Below are positions 36,295-43,709 of a stretch of 64,000 nucleotides of DNA, in pieces (the first letter of the stretch is position 1; every line of letters starts with the position of its first letter). Under the pieces are notes generated by a model. The model was not told the DNA's origin, did no database searches, and worked only from the letters and a program-made list of their open reading frames with translations. The stretch is from positions 1 to 64,000 of the forward strand of contig JANQES010000083.1 in NCBI GenBank assembly GCA_028278205.1, given 5' to 3'. This DNA is from Rhodothermales bacterium (GTDB lineage: Bacteria; Bacteroidota; Rhodothermia; Rhodothermales; Bin80). The position numbers and the translations under genes are program-made.

Positions 36295-36656
36295 GCACGT
36301 TTCGATTTTTGTTGGACGAGAACGTGGATCCTCGTCTTCGGGCTGCTTTGCATCGGCGGATGCCGGAACGCGTCGTTTGGGTTGTTGGAGATCCGGCGGC
36401 ACCTGAACGAGGGACCCTTGATCCTGAAATTTTGCGCTGGTGCGAGGTTAATAGCTTCTCGCTCATCACCAATAACAGGGCCTCAATGCCCGTGCATCTG
36501 CGCGACCATCTCGATGCAGGGCACCACGTTCCAGGCCTTTTCATTCTCAATCCCAACATGTCCATAGGGGATACCGTTGATGAATTGGCACTAGTTTGTG
36601 GTGCATCGGAATCAGACGAGTATCGCGACCTTCTGATCTATCTCCCGATCACCTGA
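36291..36656 (+). CDS. DUF5615 PIN-like protein, probable toxin
   Basis: 121 residues. PIN-like core: FRFLLDENVDPRLRAALHRR gives the first acidic residues, ERVVWVVGDPAAPERGTLDPEILRW the second set, and SLITNNRASM replaces the usual TxD segment (Asn for Asp). Loss of that Asp may weaken or change nuclease activity. The start overlaps the DUF433 stop codon. Its end is 5 bp from the end of the convergent Fe-S/NrfD gene. Confidence 0.85.
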   Translation: MSTFRFLLDENVDPRLRAALHRRMPERVVWVVGDPAAPERGTLDPEILRWCEVNSFSLITNNRASMPVHLRDHLDAGHHVPGLFILNPNMSIGDTVDELALVCGASESDEYRDLLIYLPIT

Positions 36657-36661
36657 TCAAC

Positions 36662-38317
36662 TCAACTATTCGGCACCTCCTGCGGGGCCATCACGAAGGC
36701 GTATTCGTAGAAATACAGCCCGACGAGGGTGAGCACGCCGGCCAGGGCTGAAGCCAGCGGATGCCCGGCCAGCAGCAGCGCCAGCGGAATCACGTGCCCC
36801 ACGGCCACACTCCACAACCAGAAATGGTTTTTGTAAGCGCCGTGGCGGATGGCGTGCGCGGCCTGCGCCGCCGTCTCGGAGGCATGCGGCATCCCGAACT
36901 CGCCCAGGAACGTCACCAGCAAATCGATGATGAGGCCGGCGGCGAAAGCGATGAAAGCCGTCCGCGCCAGCACGTCCGGAATCGCCATGAAGACATCCAT
37001 TACCAGCAACGCAGCGGCGCCGGCCATGACGGCCTGCACCAGCAGGTGCAGCGGCAGCAGCGTGCTTTGCCACAGATCGCGCCCCTCGGCCTGGCCGAAC
37101 AAGAACGCCGTGTACACAGCAGACCCCACCGCCAGCGGCAACCCGATCCACAACAGGAAAGGCCGAACCGCTTCCGCCAATGACGACGACCACCAGCCGA
37201 GGTACGCCCCCGTCTCGATCAACCACCACAGCCCCGCCAGCGTGCTGAAGCCGACCAGGATAAACGCCCCGCGCACCAGCCAGCTTTTCCACTGTGGGCG
37301 TGTGAGGATGCGCAGGAAACGCTCAGGCCGCTCCAGGTCGTAAACCAGGAGCGCCGTCGTGATCCCCATAAACAGCAACGATAGCAAGCCGCCGACGATG
37401 AACGCCGGGCCGTCGAACGGAAACAGGCCGAGGCCATGGCCCAGGCTCAAGAGCATGAACAGACCCGCGCCGATGCTTTTGGTAACGAGGTAGGCCGGCA
37501 CCGGCCAGTGCCACGGGATCTTATGCTGGGCATTGTAGGCCACCTGCACCATCTGCTCGGCCATGCGCCCGTCGCCGATCAAGATGGGGCCGCCCGTCGG
37601 GGTGCCCTGCGCCTGCGGCGTGCGGATGGCGGCGCCCGAGGCGGCCTGCTTGCTGACTACCGGCAGCGGGATTTCCGGCGCGGCGTGCCCGTCGCCACTT
37701 TCGTGGAGGGGCAGGACGTCGGCCCAGGCAAAGGTGGCCGGGGTGCGTGGCACCGCCGTCGGGTGGAGCGTCGTGTCGTTGCCGTTGGCGTAGAAGAGCT
37801 TCGGGGCGGTGCCTTGCTCCGGCTTGCGCACCGTCACCTTGTTCTCAGCCAGCATCCGGCTGATCTCCGAGGCCGGGTCGTCGAGGTCGCCGGCGATGAT
37901 GGCGTGTTCGGGGCAGACCACGACGCAGGCCGGTTCGAGGCCCACCTCGACGCGATGAGCGCAATAGTGACATTTGGCCGCCGTGCCGGTGTTTGGATCG
38001 ACGTAAATGGCGTCGTAGGGGCAGGCTTGCAGGCACGCCTTGCAGCCGATGCACACCTCCGGGTCGAACTCGACGATGCCGTCGGCGCGCTGGTACATGG
38101 CCGTCACCGGGCAGATGCGCACACAGGGCGGGTTGGCGCAATGGTTGCACCGCGTCACCTGAAAATGCCGCCGCACGTTGGGATAGAGGCCCGTCTCGAC
38201 ACTCTTGACCCACGTCCGGTTGACGCCCAGGGGCACCTCGTTCTCGCTCTTACACGCCGTCGAGCAGGCATGGCAGCCGATGCACGTCTCGTTGTTGATG
38301 AGAAAGCCGTAGTTCAT
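36662..38317 (-). CDS. Fe-S ferredoxin / NrfD membrane-subunit fusion of the molybdoenzyme
   Basis: 551 residues. Residues 1-190 hold four cysteine clusters (CIGCHACSTAC, CNHCANPPCVRIC, CIGCKACLQAC, and CHYC with CVVVCP), as in DmsB/PsrB. After a linker, the C-terminal half is an NrfD/PsrC-type membrane domain with about eight helices (IGAGLFMLLSLGHGLGLFPF, LLVYDLERPERFLRIL). The fusion puts electron transfer and the quinone-reactive membrane anchor in one chain. Its catalytic partner is at 32877-35861 on the same strand, so an original operon appears to have been split by the DUF433-DUF5615 pair. Confidence 0.92.
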   Translation of the reverse strand: MNYGFLINNETCIGCHACSTACKSENEVPLGVNRTWVKSVETGLYPNVRRHFQVTRCNHCANPPCVRICPVTAMYQRADGIVEFDPEVCIGCKACLQACPYDAIYVDPNTGTAAKCHYCAHRVEVGLEPACVVVCPEHAIIAGDLDDPASEISRMLAENKVTVRKPEQGTAPKLFYANGNDTTLHPTAVPRTPATFAWADVLPLHESGDGHAAPEIPLPVVSKQAASGAAIRTPQAQGTPTGGPILIGDGRMAEQMVQVAYNAQHKIPWHWPVPAYLVTKSIGAGLFMLLSLGHGLGLFPFDGPAFIVGGLLSLLFMGITTALLVYDLERPERFLRILTRPQWKSWLVRGAFILVGFSTLAGLWWLIETGAYLGWWSSSLAEAVRPFLLWIGLPLAVGSAVYTAFLFGQAEGRDLWQSTLLPLHLLVQAVMAGAAALLVMDVFMAIPDVLARTAFIAFAAGLIIDLLVTFLGEFGMPHASETAAQAAHAIRHGAYKNHFWLWSVAVGHVIPLALLLAGHPLASALAGVLTLVGLYFYEYAFVMAPQEVPNS

Positions 38318-38397
38318 GCACTTGTTATGTCAAGTTATGACGACGCAAGAATACGCATTCGAGGGCTGGGAAACAAGAGATGGGGATTTTTGGATTT

Positions 38398-38583
38398 TGC
38401 AACCGCAGATGGACGCTGATTAACGCAGATATGACGGGGATGATTGTGGATGGAGCTCCCCTCACTGGTATCGTATCTGATCGACCCTGTTTTTTGGACA
38501 TGGTGATGGATGGTTGGCTTTCTCTATGAAACAAGCCGCATCCTCATCCATCTGCGTTAATCCGCGCCCATCTGCGGTTGCAA
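38398..38583. repeat. Hairpin repeat, family E (TGCAACCGCAGATG ends)
   Basis: Ends TGCAACCGCAGATG and CATCTGCGGTTGCA are exact inverted copies. The arms are GCGGAT/GCAGAT words and the centre (38444-38535) is unrelated. The right end is next to the GntR gene's TAA. The left end lies 80 bp before the Fe-S/NrfD start. Confidence 0.9.
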
Positions 38584-39366
38584 TTAAGACCCTGGTTTGA
38601 ACACAGGCTCAAAGTCTCTCAGAGCGGTGGGGCGTTCTTCGCCGGGGCGGCGTTCGAGTTCGAGTTCGTAAGCGACGCGGTCGCTGCGGTAATAGCGTCG
38701 TTGGAAGTAGATGCGTTTGTCGCCGTGGGTGACCGAGGTGCGTTCGATCAGCAGCAGGGCGCGGCCCCGGGGCACGTCCAGATGACGCGCCACGTCGGTG
38801 TTGGCATTGACGGCCTTGAGGCGGTAGCGGCCGCTTTCGACCGTGATGCCGTAGTGCTTTTCCAGGATGCGATAAATGGTGATTTGCTCCAGGTCGTGGC
38901 CGTCGAGCAGCCCGGCGTAGAAGACCGACATCCAGGTCTGGTCGAAGGCCACGGGGTCGCCGTCGCCGAGGCGGAGGCGATCGAGGCGGAAGACGATGTG
39001 GCCTTCGGCGATGCCGAGGGCTTTGGCGATGTCCGGGGCGGCTTTTTCCTGGCCGAAGTGCAACACCCGCGAGGAGGCCTCCAGCCCGGCCTGCGTCATA
39101 TCTTCGACGAAGTCGGTCAGGCGCACGAGGCCCTGCCGCACGCGGGTATCTTTGACGAAGGAGCCCAGCCCCTGCCGCCGGTAGATGAGTCCTTCGTTTT
39201 CGAGGGTCTGAAGCGCCCGCCGCACCGTGATGCGGCTGACGTCGAACCGCTCGGTGAGCTGGCTCTCGGACGGGATCTGCGCGTCGGCGGCATAGACGCC
39301 TTCCTGGATCTGCACACGCAGCCAGTCGCTGATTTGTTCGTGCCGGGGTTGGCCGGGCTTAAGCAT
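38584..39366 (-). CDS. GntR-family regulator with UTRA ligand-binding domain
   Basis: 260 residues. The winged helix-turn-helix covers residues 1-75 (YAADAQIPSESQLTERFDVS, RITVRRALQTLENEGLIYRR, GLGSFV). The UTRA effector domain fills the rest (VFRLDRLRLGDGDPVAFDQTW, ARHLDVPRGRALLLIERTS, RIYFQRRYYRSDRVAYELEL). HutC/FarR-type members sense sugars, amino acids or fatty acids. The effector here is unknown. The neighbouring molybdoenzyme operon is the most likely target; a 9-bp motif GTTATGACG occurs before both genes (38334 and 39453). Confidence 0.93.
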   Translation of the reverse strand: MLKPGQPRHEQISDWLRVQIQEGVYAADAQIPSESQLTERFDVSRITVRRALQTLENEGLIYRRQGLGSFVKDTRVRQGLVRLTDFVEDMTQAGLEASSRVLHFGQEKAAPDIAKALGIAEGHIVFRLDRLRLGDGDPVAFDQTWMSVFYAGLLDGHDLEQITIYRILEKHYGITVESGRYRLKAVNANTDVARHLDVPRGRALLLIERTSVTHGDKRIYFQRRYYRSDRVAYELELERRPGEERPTALRDFEPVFKPGS

Positions 39367-39416
39367 GAGAACGCAAGGGATGGCGTGAACGTTGGGGCAC
39401 CCGGCAGTAGTTTAAT

Positions 39417-39465
39417 GAAAAAAATATATGACAACAATACATGTTATGACGTGATAGGAAAAAGC
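39417..39465. promoter_or_regulatory. Candidate GntR operator / promoter region
   Basis: AT-rich stretch with ATATATGACAACAATAC and CATGTTATGACGTG. The 9-mer GTTATGACG recurs at about 38334 upstream of the Fe-S/NrfD gene. Weak evidence; the rest of 39367-39638 shows nothing distinct. Confidence 0.3.
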
Positions 39466-39638
39466 GGGCGACGGCTGATGATAGAGGGCACCTGGCGTTG
39501 TGTACCAGCGTCAAATCGCGATAATTTCTTACGGTGATTTTTTTATCTTGAAGCGCATAGAGCAGATTTCTTCAGAATCGTTTCCGCTTAACGGTGTTAT
39601 AGACGAGCGAATCCCTCCATTCACGCTGGATACGGGCT

Positions 39639-40508
39639 ATGGAAAAGCGCGACGACCATACAGCAGCCTCCCAGGCAGACCCTCAGCTACCTCGCCCCGG
39701 GAAGAAGATCAAAACAGAATACACCAAGGGAGATGAGACCGAAACGGGAGATAGGATTAAACTGATCTTCGGAACGACGCGGGATTTAATTATCTATCTC
39801 ACAGAAAAGAACACCCTCCGATGGGAAATTAATTCTGGCGCCAAACCTGACCATTTTCCCGATAGTCTCATTTACTTTAATGATCTCAGTTCTAAAATTG
39901 AAGCCACTGTTTCTGGGACGAGAACAAAGATTGATCTTTACCGGGGGCTGGGCAAGGCGCTCTACACGGCGATAACCGGCCCGGCCTCCGGGGTTGATGG
40001 TAGCTTTGCAGAGATCACCGAACTCATAAACAAAAAGAGCTTATTAATCGGCCGGCGTAATTATGTGCTTTCTGGTTCCATGGCCATGCTCTTACTGAAT
40101 CTTGGCTTGTTAGCAGCCTACAATTTTAAGTTGCCTCAACCCTACTTTTCGCTTGTTTTGGGTATCGCGATGGGGGCGCTTGGAGCCCTTATTTCGGTGC
40201 TTCTGCGCAGCAACGAGATTGAATTGCCCGAGTACTCTTCGTTGGGAACCCACGTCTTTCACGGCGTCTCCCGCATCATTCTGGGCAGTATCAGCGGCCT
40301 GGCGCTGATTTTTCTTGTCAGGGGCGATCTTGTCATCGGTGTGATTAAAGATAATGTGTGGAGTGTAGCGGTTTTTGGAATACTGGCTGGATTGAGTGAG
40401 CGCTATGTGCCCAGTATCTTAGAAGGGTTAGGAAAAAGCTCAAAATCATCGGAAACGCCCGAGGCCGGCTCCACGCCTGCAACCTCGCCAACTGATCGCG
40501 AAGAGTAG
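39639..40508 (+). CDS. Membrane protein of unknown function, 289 residues
   Basis: The first 135 residues are soluble and charged (RIKLIFGTTRDLIIYLTEKN, KIDLYRGLGKALYTAITG). Four membrane helices follow (LSGSMAMLLLNLGLLAAYNF, FSLVLGIAMGALGALISVLL, IILGSISGLALIFLV, VWSVAVFGILAGLSERYVPS) and a Ser/Pro-rich tail. It resembles uncharacterised bacterial integral membrane proteins, but I cannot name the family. A good rho-independent terminator follows. GC content is below the window average. Confidence 0.75.
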   Translation: MEKRDDHTAASQADPQLPRPGKKIKTEYTKGDETETGDRIKLIFGTTRDLIIYLTEKNTLRWEINSGAKPDHFPDSLIYFNDLSSKIEATVSGTRTKIDLYRGLGKALYTAITGPASGVDGSFAEITELINKKSLLIGRRNYVLSGSMAMLLLNLGLLAAYNFKLPQPYFSLVLGIAMGALGALISVLLRSNEIELPEYSSLGTHVFHGVSRIILGSISGLALIFLVRGDLVIGVIKDNVWSVAVFGILAGLSERYVPSILEGLGKSSKSSETPEAGSTPATSPTDREE

Positions 40509-40525
40509 GACCGCTACAAATAGAC

Positions 40526-40562
40526 ACCTCCAGCAAAACAGGTATTTGCTGGAGGTCTTGTT
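40526..40562. terminator. Rho-independent terminator
   Basis: 12-bp perfect stem (ACCTCCAGCAAA with TTTGCTGGAGGT), a 7-nt loop, then CTTGTTTTA. It lies 17 bp after the membrane protein stop codon. It is a classic terminator unlike the word-repeat hairpins. Confidence 0.88.
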
Positions 40563-40619
40563 TTAGGAGATTTTGTGTCAGTATGGGGTGGTCCTGTCCT
40601 TTTTTCCGACAGGGGGTGT

Positions 40620-40754
40620 TTATCCACCGCTGTCATCGGGAGGGGGGCCGGGTCCACTGCCACCGCCTGTGCCGCCACCTCCGCCTCCATTGCCGTTTCC
40701 ATTGCCTTCGTCGGCGTGGAGCAGCCACTGGTCTTTAAGCATTATGCCAGGCAT
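40620..40754 (-). CDS. 44-residue peptide with Gly/Asn-rich tail
   Basis: A small ORF with an excellent Shine-Dalgarno (CGGAGG, 5 nt before the ATG at 40754). It reads MPGIMLKDQWLLHADEGNGN, then a glycine run with GTGGGSGPGPPPDDSGG at the end. The ordered first 16 residues followed by a flexible tail recall ribosomally made precursor peptides or small display peptides, but no modification gene is near. I do not recognise it. The ribosome site, clean stop and separate transcription unit support expression. Confidence 0.5.
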   Translation of the reverse strand: MPGIMLKDQWLLHADEGNGNGNGGGGGGTGGGSGPGPPPDDSGG

Positions 40755-40957
40755 AGCATCCTCCGAGTTTTTGTGAATCAATGATCGAAGTATACTTAGA
40801 AAGATCGGCATTGCGCTTCTTTATTGCCATTCAAAAATGCATCCGGTGCCAGCATAGCCGGCCCGTCATCGCTGGGGGGACGAATGAATACGGAACCGTC
40901 GTCTGGGCTGCCGGGTGAGATCGATCTCCGAAGCAGGGTCATCACACCCCAGAGACG

Positions 40958-42304
40958 ATGCCAGAGACCAGCGCCTCCTTCACCCAGGACGGGTTGCCGG
41001 AGAACGGCCAGCCCTCGCAGCGCGCTTTCGGTTTCGAGACGCGGATGCTGCATGCCGGCCACATCCCCGACGCCGTCACCGGCGCGCGGGCCGTGCCGAT
41101 CTATCAGACCACCTCCTACGTCTTCGACGATGCCGATTACGCCGCGCAACTGTTCGACCTGAAGCAGTACGGCAACATCTACACGCGCATCAACAACCCG
41201 ACGACGGCGGTCTTCGAAGAGCGGATGGCCTCGCTGGAGGAGGGAGCCGGCGCCGTCGCCACGGCCAGCGGCATGGCGGCGCAGTTCATGACGATGATGA
41301 CGCTGCTCCAGCCCGGCGACGAGATCGTGTCGTCGTCGCACCTCTACGGCGGCACGCGCACGCAGTTCGTCCACACGTTCAAAAAGCTCGGCATCAAAGC
41401 CCACTTCGTCGAGCCGTCGGATTTCGAGGCGTGGCAGGCCGCCATCACCCCGAAAACCAGGGCGCTCTACGGCGAGACCGTCGGCAACCCGCAGGGCAGC
41501 GTGCTCGACATCGAGCGGCTGGCGGCACTGGCCGATTCGCGCGGCGTCCCGCTGGTCGTCGATAACACGTTCGCCACGCCGTATCTGTGCCGGCCTATCG
41601 CGTGGGGCGCCACCATCGTGGTGCATTCGGCCACCAAGTTCATCGGCGGCCACGGCAGTTCCATCGGCGGCGTCCTCGTCGATTCGGGCGAATTCGATTT
41701 CAGCCGGTATCCGACGATTGCCGCGCCGTCGCCGTCGTACCACGATCTGCGGTTTTTCGACACGTTCGGGCACCAGGCGTTTTTGATGAAAGCCCGCGTC
41801 GAGACCCTCCGCGACACCGGGGCGTGTCTCTCGCCTTTCAACGCGTTTTTGCTGTTGCAAGGGCTGGAGACGCTGTCGGTGCGGATGGATCGCCACGTCG
41901 AAAACGCGCAGGCCGTCGCCGAATTTCTGGCGGCGCATCCGCAGGTCGATTGGGTGGCCTATCCGGGGTTGCCGGACAATCCGTATCACGACCTCGCGAA
42001 GAAATATCTGCCGAAAGGCCCCGGCGCCATCTTTTCGTTCGGGGTGAAGGCGGAGCCCGACGGGGCGCGGGCCGCCGGCAAAACGTTCATCGAAGCTTTG
42101 AACCTGTTTTCGCACCTCGCCAACGTCGGCGATGCGCGCAGCCTCGTCATCCATCCGGCGTCGACGACGCACCAGCAACTCTCGGACGAAGAACTCGAAC
42201 AGAGCGGCGTCGGCCCCGGCATGATTCGCCTTTCTATCGGACTCGAAACCCAGGAGGATCTGTTATGGGATCTGGACCAGGCCTTGCGTGCGATCTCACG
42301 CTAA
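40958..42304 (+). CDS. metY: O-acetylhomoserine sulfhydrylase-type PLP enzyme
   Basis: 448 residues, Cys/Met-metabolism PLP family. Landmarks: YQTTSYVFDDADYAAQLF, GNIYTRINNPTTAVFEERMA, ASGMAAQFM, VVDNTFATPYLCRPI, the PLP lysine in VVHSATKFIGGHGS, and RLSIGLETQEDLLWDLDQAL at the end. Length and the DLKQYGNIYTR pattern favour MetY (homocysteine from O-acetylhomoserine and sulfide) over cystathionine gamma-synthase. A CoA-binding protein gene begins inside its 3' end. No riboswitch was recognised upstream. Confidence 0.92.
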   Translation: MPETSASFTQDGLPENGQPSQRAFGFETRMLHAGHIPDAVTGARAVPIYQTTSYVFDDADYAAQLFDLKQYGNIYTRINNPTTAVFEERMASLEEGAGAVATASGMAAQFMTMMTLLQPGDEIVSSSHLYGGTRTQFVHTFKKLGIKAHFVEPSDFEAWQAAITPKTRALYGETVGNPQGSVLDIERLAALADSRGVPLVVDNTFATPYLCRPIAWGATIVVHSATKFIGGHGSSIGGVLVDSGEFDFSRYPTIAAPSPSYHDLRFFDTFGHQAFLMKARVETLRDTGACLSPFNAFLLLQGLETLSVRMDRHVENAQAVAEFLAAHPQVDWVAYPGLPDNPYHDLAKKYLPKGPGAIFSFGVKAEPDGARAAGKTFIEALNLFSHLANVGDARSLVIHPASTTHQQLSDEELEQSGVGPGMIRLSIGLETQEDLLWDLDQALRAISR

Positions 42305-42804
42305 ACTCGATTCTGACCCCGGTGCTTCAGGCGAAGTATCAGGATCAAAATCAGATCCGCCGCGCCCTTGCGCAGACGCGCACCATCGCCATGGTGGGCC
42401 TCTCGACGAACCGGCAAAAGGCGAGCTACTTCGTGGCGACGTACCTCAAATACATGGGCTACCGCATCATCCCTGTTCACCCCAAAGCCGACGTCATCAT
42501 CGGAGAAAAGGTCTATCCCAGCCTGCACGACATCCCGGAGCCGGTAGACATGGTCGATGTTTTCCGCCCTGCCGCCGAATGCCCGGCCATTGCGCGGCAG
42601 GCTGTCGAGATCGGGGCGAAGGCGTTGTGGCTGCAACTGCGCATCGTCAGCGAAGAGGCTGCCCAGATCGCCGACGACGCCGGCCTGATCGTGGTGATGG
42701 ACCGCTGCGTGAAGATGGAACACGGTCGCTACGACGGCACGATGCACTGGGTGGGGATGAACACAGGCATCATCACGGCCAAACGCGCCCGGCGGTGGTT
42801 CTAG
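42265..42804 (+). CDS. CoA-binding domain protein (YccU type)
   Basis: 179 residues. It starts at ATG 42265 inside the last 40 bp of metY, with AGGAGG 7 nt upstream, so the Shine-Dalgarno is within metY coding. It has a Rossmann CoA-binding domain: IAMVGLSTNRQKASYFVATY, YRIIPVHPKADVIIGEKVYP, VDMVDVFRPAAECPAIARQA, LWLQLRIVSEEAA and VVMDRCVKMEH. The family binds CoA or acyl-CoA; its cellular role is unclear. It is very often next to metY-type genes, so co-translation is expected. Confidence 0.93.
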   Translation: MGSGPGLACDLTLNSILTPVLQAKYQDQNQIRRALAQTRTIAMVGLSTNRQKASYFVATYLKYMGYRIIPVHPKADVIIGEKVYPSLHDIPEPVDMVDVFRPAAECPAIARQAVEIGAKALWLQLRIVSEEAAQIADDAGLIVVMDRCVKMEHGRYDGTMHWVGMNTGIITAKRARRWF

Positions 42805-42907
42805 TGCAACCACAGATGGGCGCGGATAAACACAGATAGTGCAACCGCAGATGAATGGGGATGAACACAGATCATCTGCGTCTATCTGAGTTCATCTGCG
42901 GTTGCAA
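42805..42907. repeat. Hairpin repeat, family E
   Basis: Begins TGCAACCACAGATGG directly after the TAG of the CoA-binding gene, with GCGCGGATAAACACAGAT words, and closes with CATCTGCGGTTGCA. Between this and lspA (42908-43035) no gene is seen. Confidence 0.9.
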
Positions 42908-43035
42908 AAAAGGTGTTATTCTCGACGTGAGCGCTGGATCATCGACGTGTCAAAACGAATGGATCGGGAACGCGACCCCGGCTCGCGACGTGTCTAAGCA
43001 ACTTGATTTCGAAGGACCTTCCTTTCAACACGCTC

Positions 43036-43587
43036 ATGAAAACCTGGCAGCGCGCGCTCCTTATTTTGTTGGTGCTTACGTCGTGCATCGGGTGCGATCA
43101 GGTCAGTAAAGACATCGCCCAGGACAGCCTGCGTTTTTCGCGGCCTGTAGAACTGCTCGGCGGGCTGCTGCACCTGTATTATGCCGAGAATAGCGGCGTG
43201 GCTTTCAGCCTGGGCGCCGAACTGTCGAAGTCGTTGCGATACTGGCTTTTCACGGTTGGCTCCGGCGTGGTATTGATCGGGCTTTTTCTCTATGCGCTCT
43301 TGCGACGGCGGAGCACGCGCTGGCAGATCGTCGCCTATGCGTTGATGATCGGCGGCGGCCTTAGCAACCTGCTCGACCGCCTGTTCAACGATGGGCGGGT
43401 GATCGATTTTATGATGATTAAAGTAGGGGCCGTCCACACCGCCATTTTCAACCTCGCCGACGTGATGATTCTGTTCGGCTGCGGTTTGCTGGTCGTCGTG
43501 CTCTCGCGCCCGCTTAAAGCCGCCGAGTCTGCCGAAGCCACCGCTGCGCCTGACGATGAGAGCGGTGCTGACGAGACAGTTTTTTGA
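43036..43587 (+). CDS. lspA: Lipoprotein signal peptidase (signal peptidase II)
   Basis: 183 residues from the ATG 43036. Four membrane helices and both catalytic aspartate motifs: NSGVAFSLGA, GGGLSNLLDRLFNDGRVIDF (first Asp) and FNLADVMI (second Asp). It removes the signal peptide of prolipoproteins after lipidation in the inner membrane. The C-terminal tail (AESAEATAAPDDESGADE) is acidic and longer than usual. A family K hairpin starts immediately after the TGA. Confidence 0.95.
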   Translation: MKTWQRALLILLVLTSCIGCDQVSKDIAQDSLRFSRPVELLGGLLHLYYAENSGVAFSLGAELSKSLRYWLFTVGSGVVLIGLFLYALLRRRSTRWQIVAYALMIGGGLSNLLDRLFNDGRVIDFMMIKVGAVHTAIFNLADVMILFGCGLLVVVLSRPLKAAESAEATAAPDDESGADETVF

Positions 43588-43663
43588 AACGTGAAACGTG
43601 AGGGTGCTTCGCTGAAATGCTCTGCTAAGGGCACCCTCGCGTTTCACGTTTCACGTTTTACGC
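43588..43663. repeat. Hairpin repeat, family K (CGTGAAACGTGAGGG words)
   Basis: Left arm AACGTGAAACGTGAGGGTGC, right arm GCACCCTCGCGTTTCACGTT and TCACG. It starts at the base after the lspA TGA and probably terminates lspA. Confidence 0.88.
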
Positions 43664-43709
43664 ATTATTATTGGGGGTGCCCACTCAAACGCCATTCTCG
43701 GAGGCCCCT

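Noticed and set aside
40820-40957. Region before metY inspected for a SAM or other riboswitch
   Set aside because: No recognisable core sequence or paired structure could be matched.
40796-42178. 460-codon minus-strand ORF opposite metY
   Set aside because: Antisense shadow of a well-supported PLP enzyme gene.
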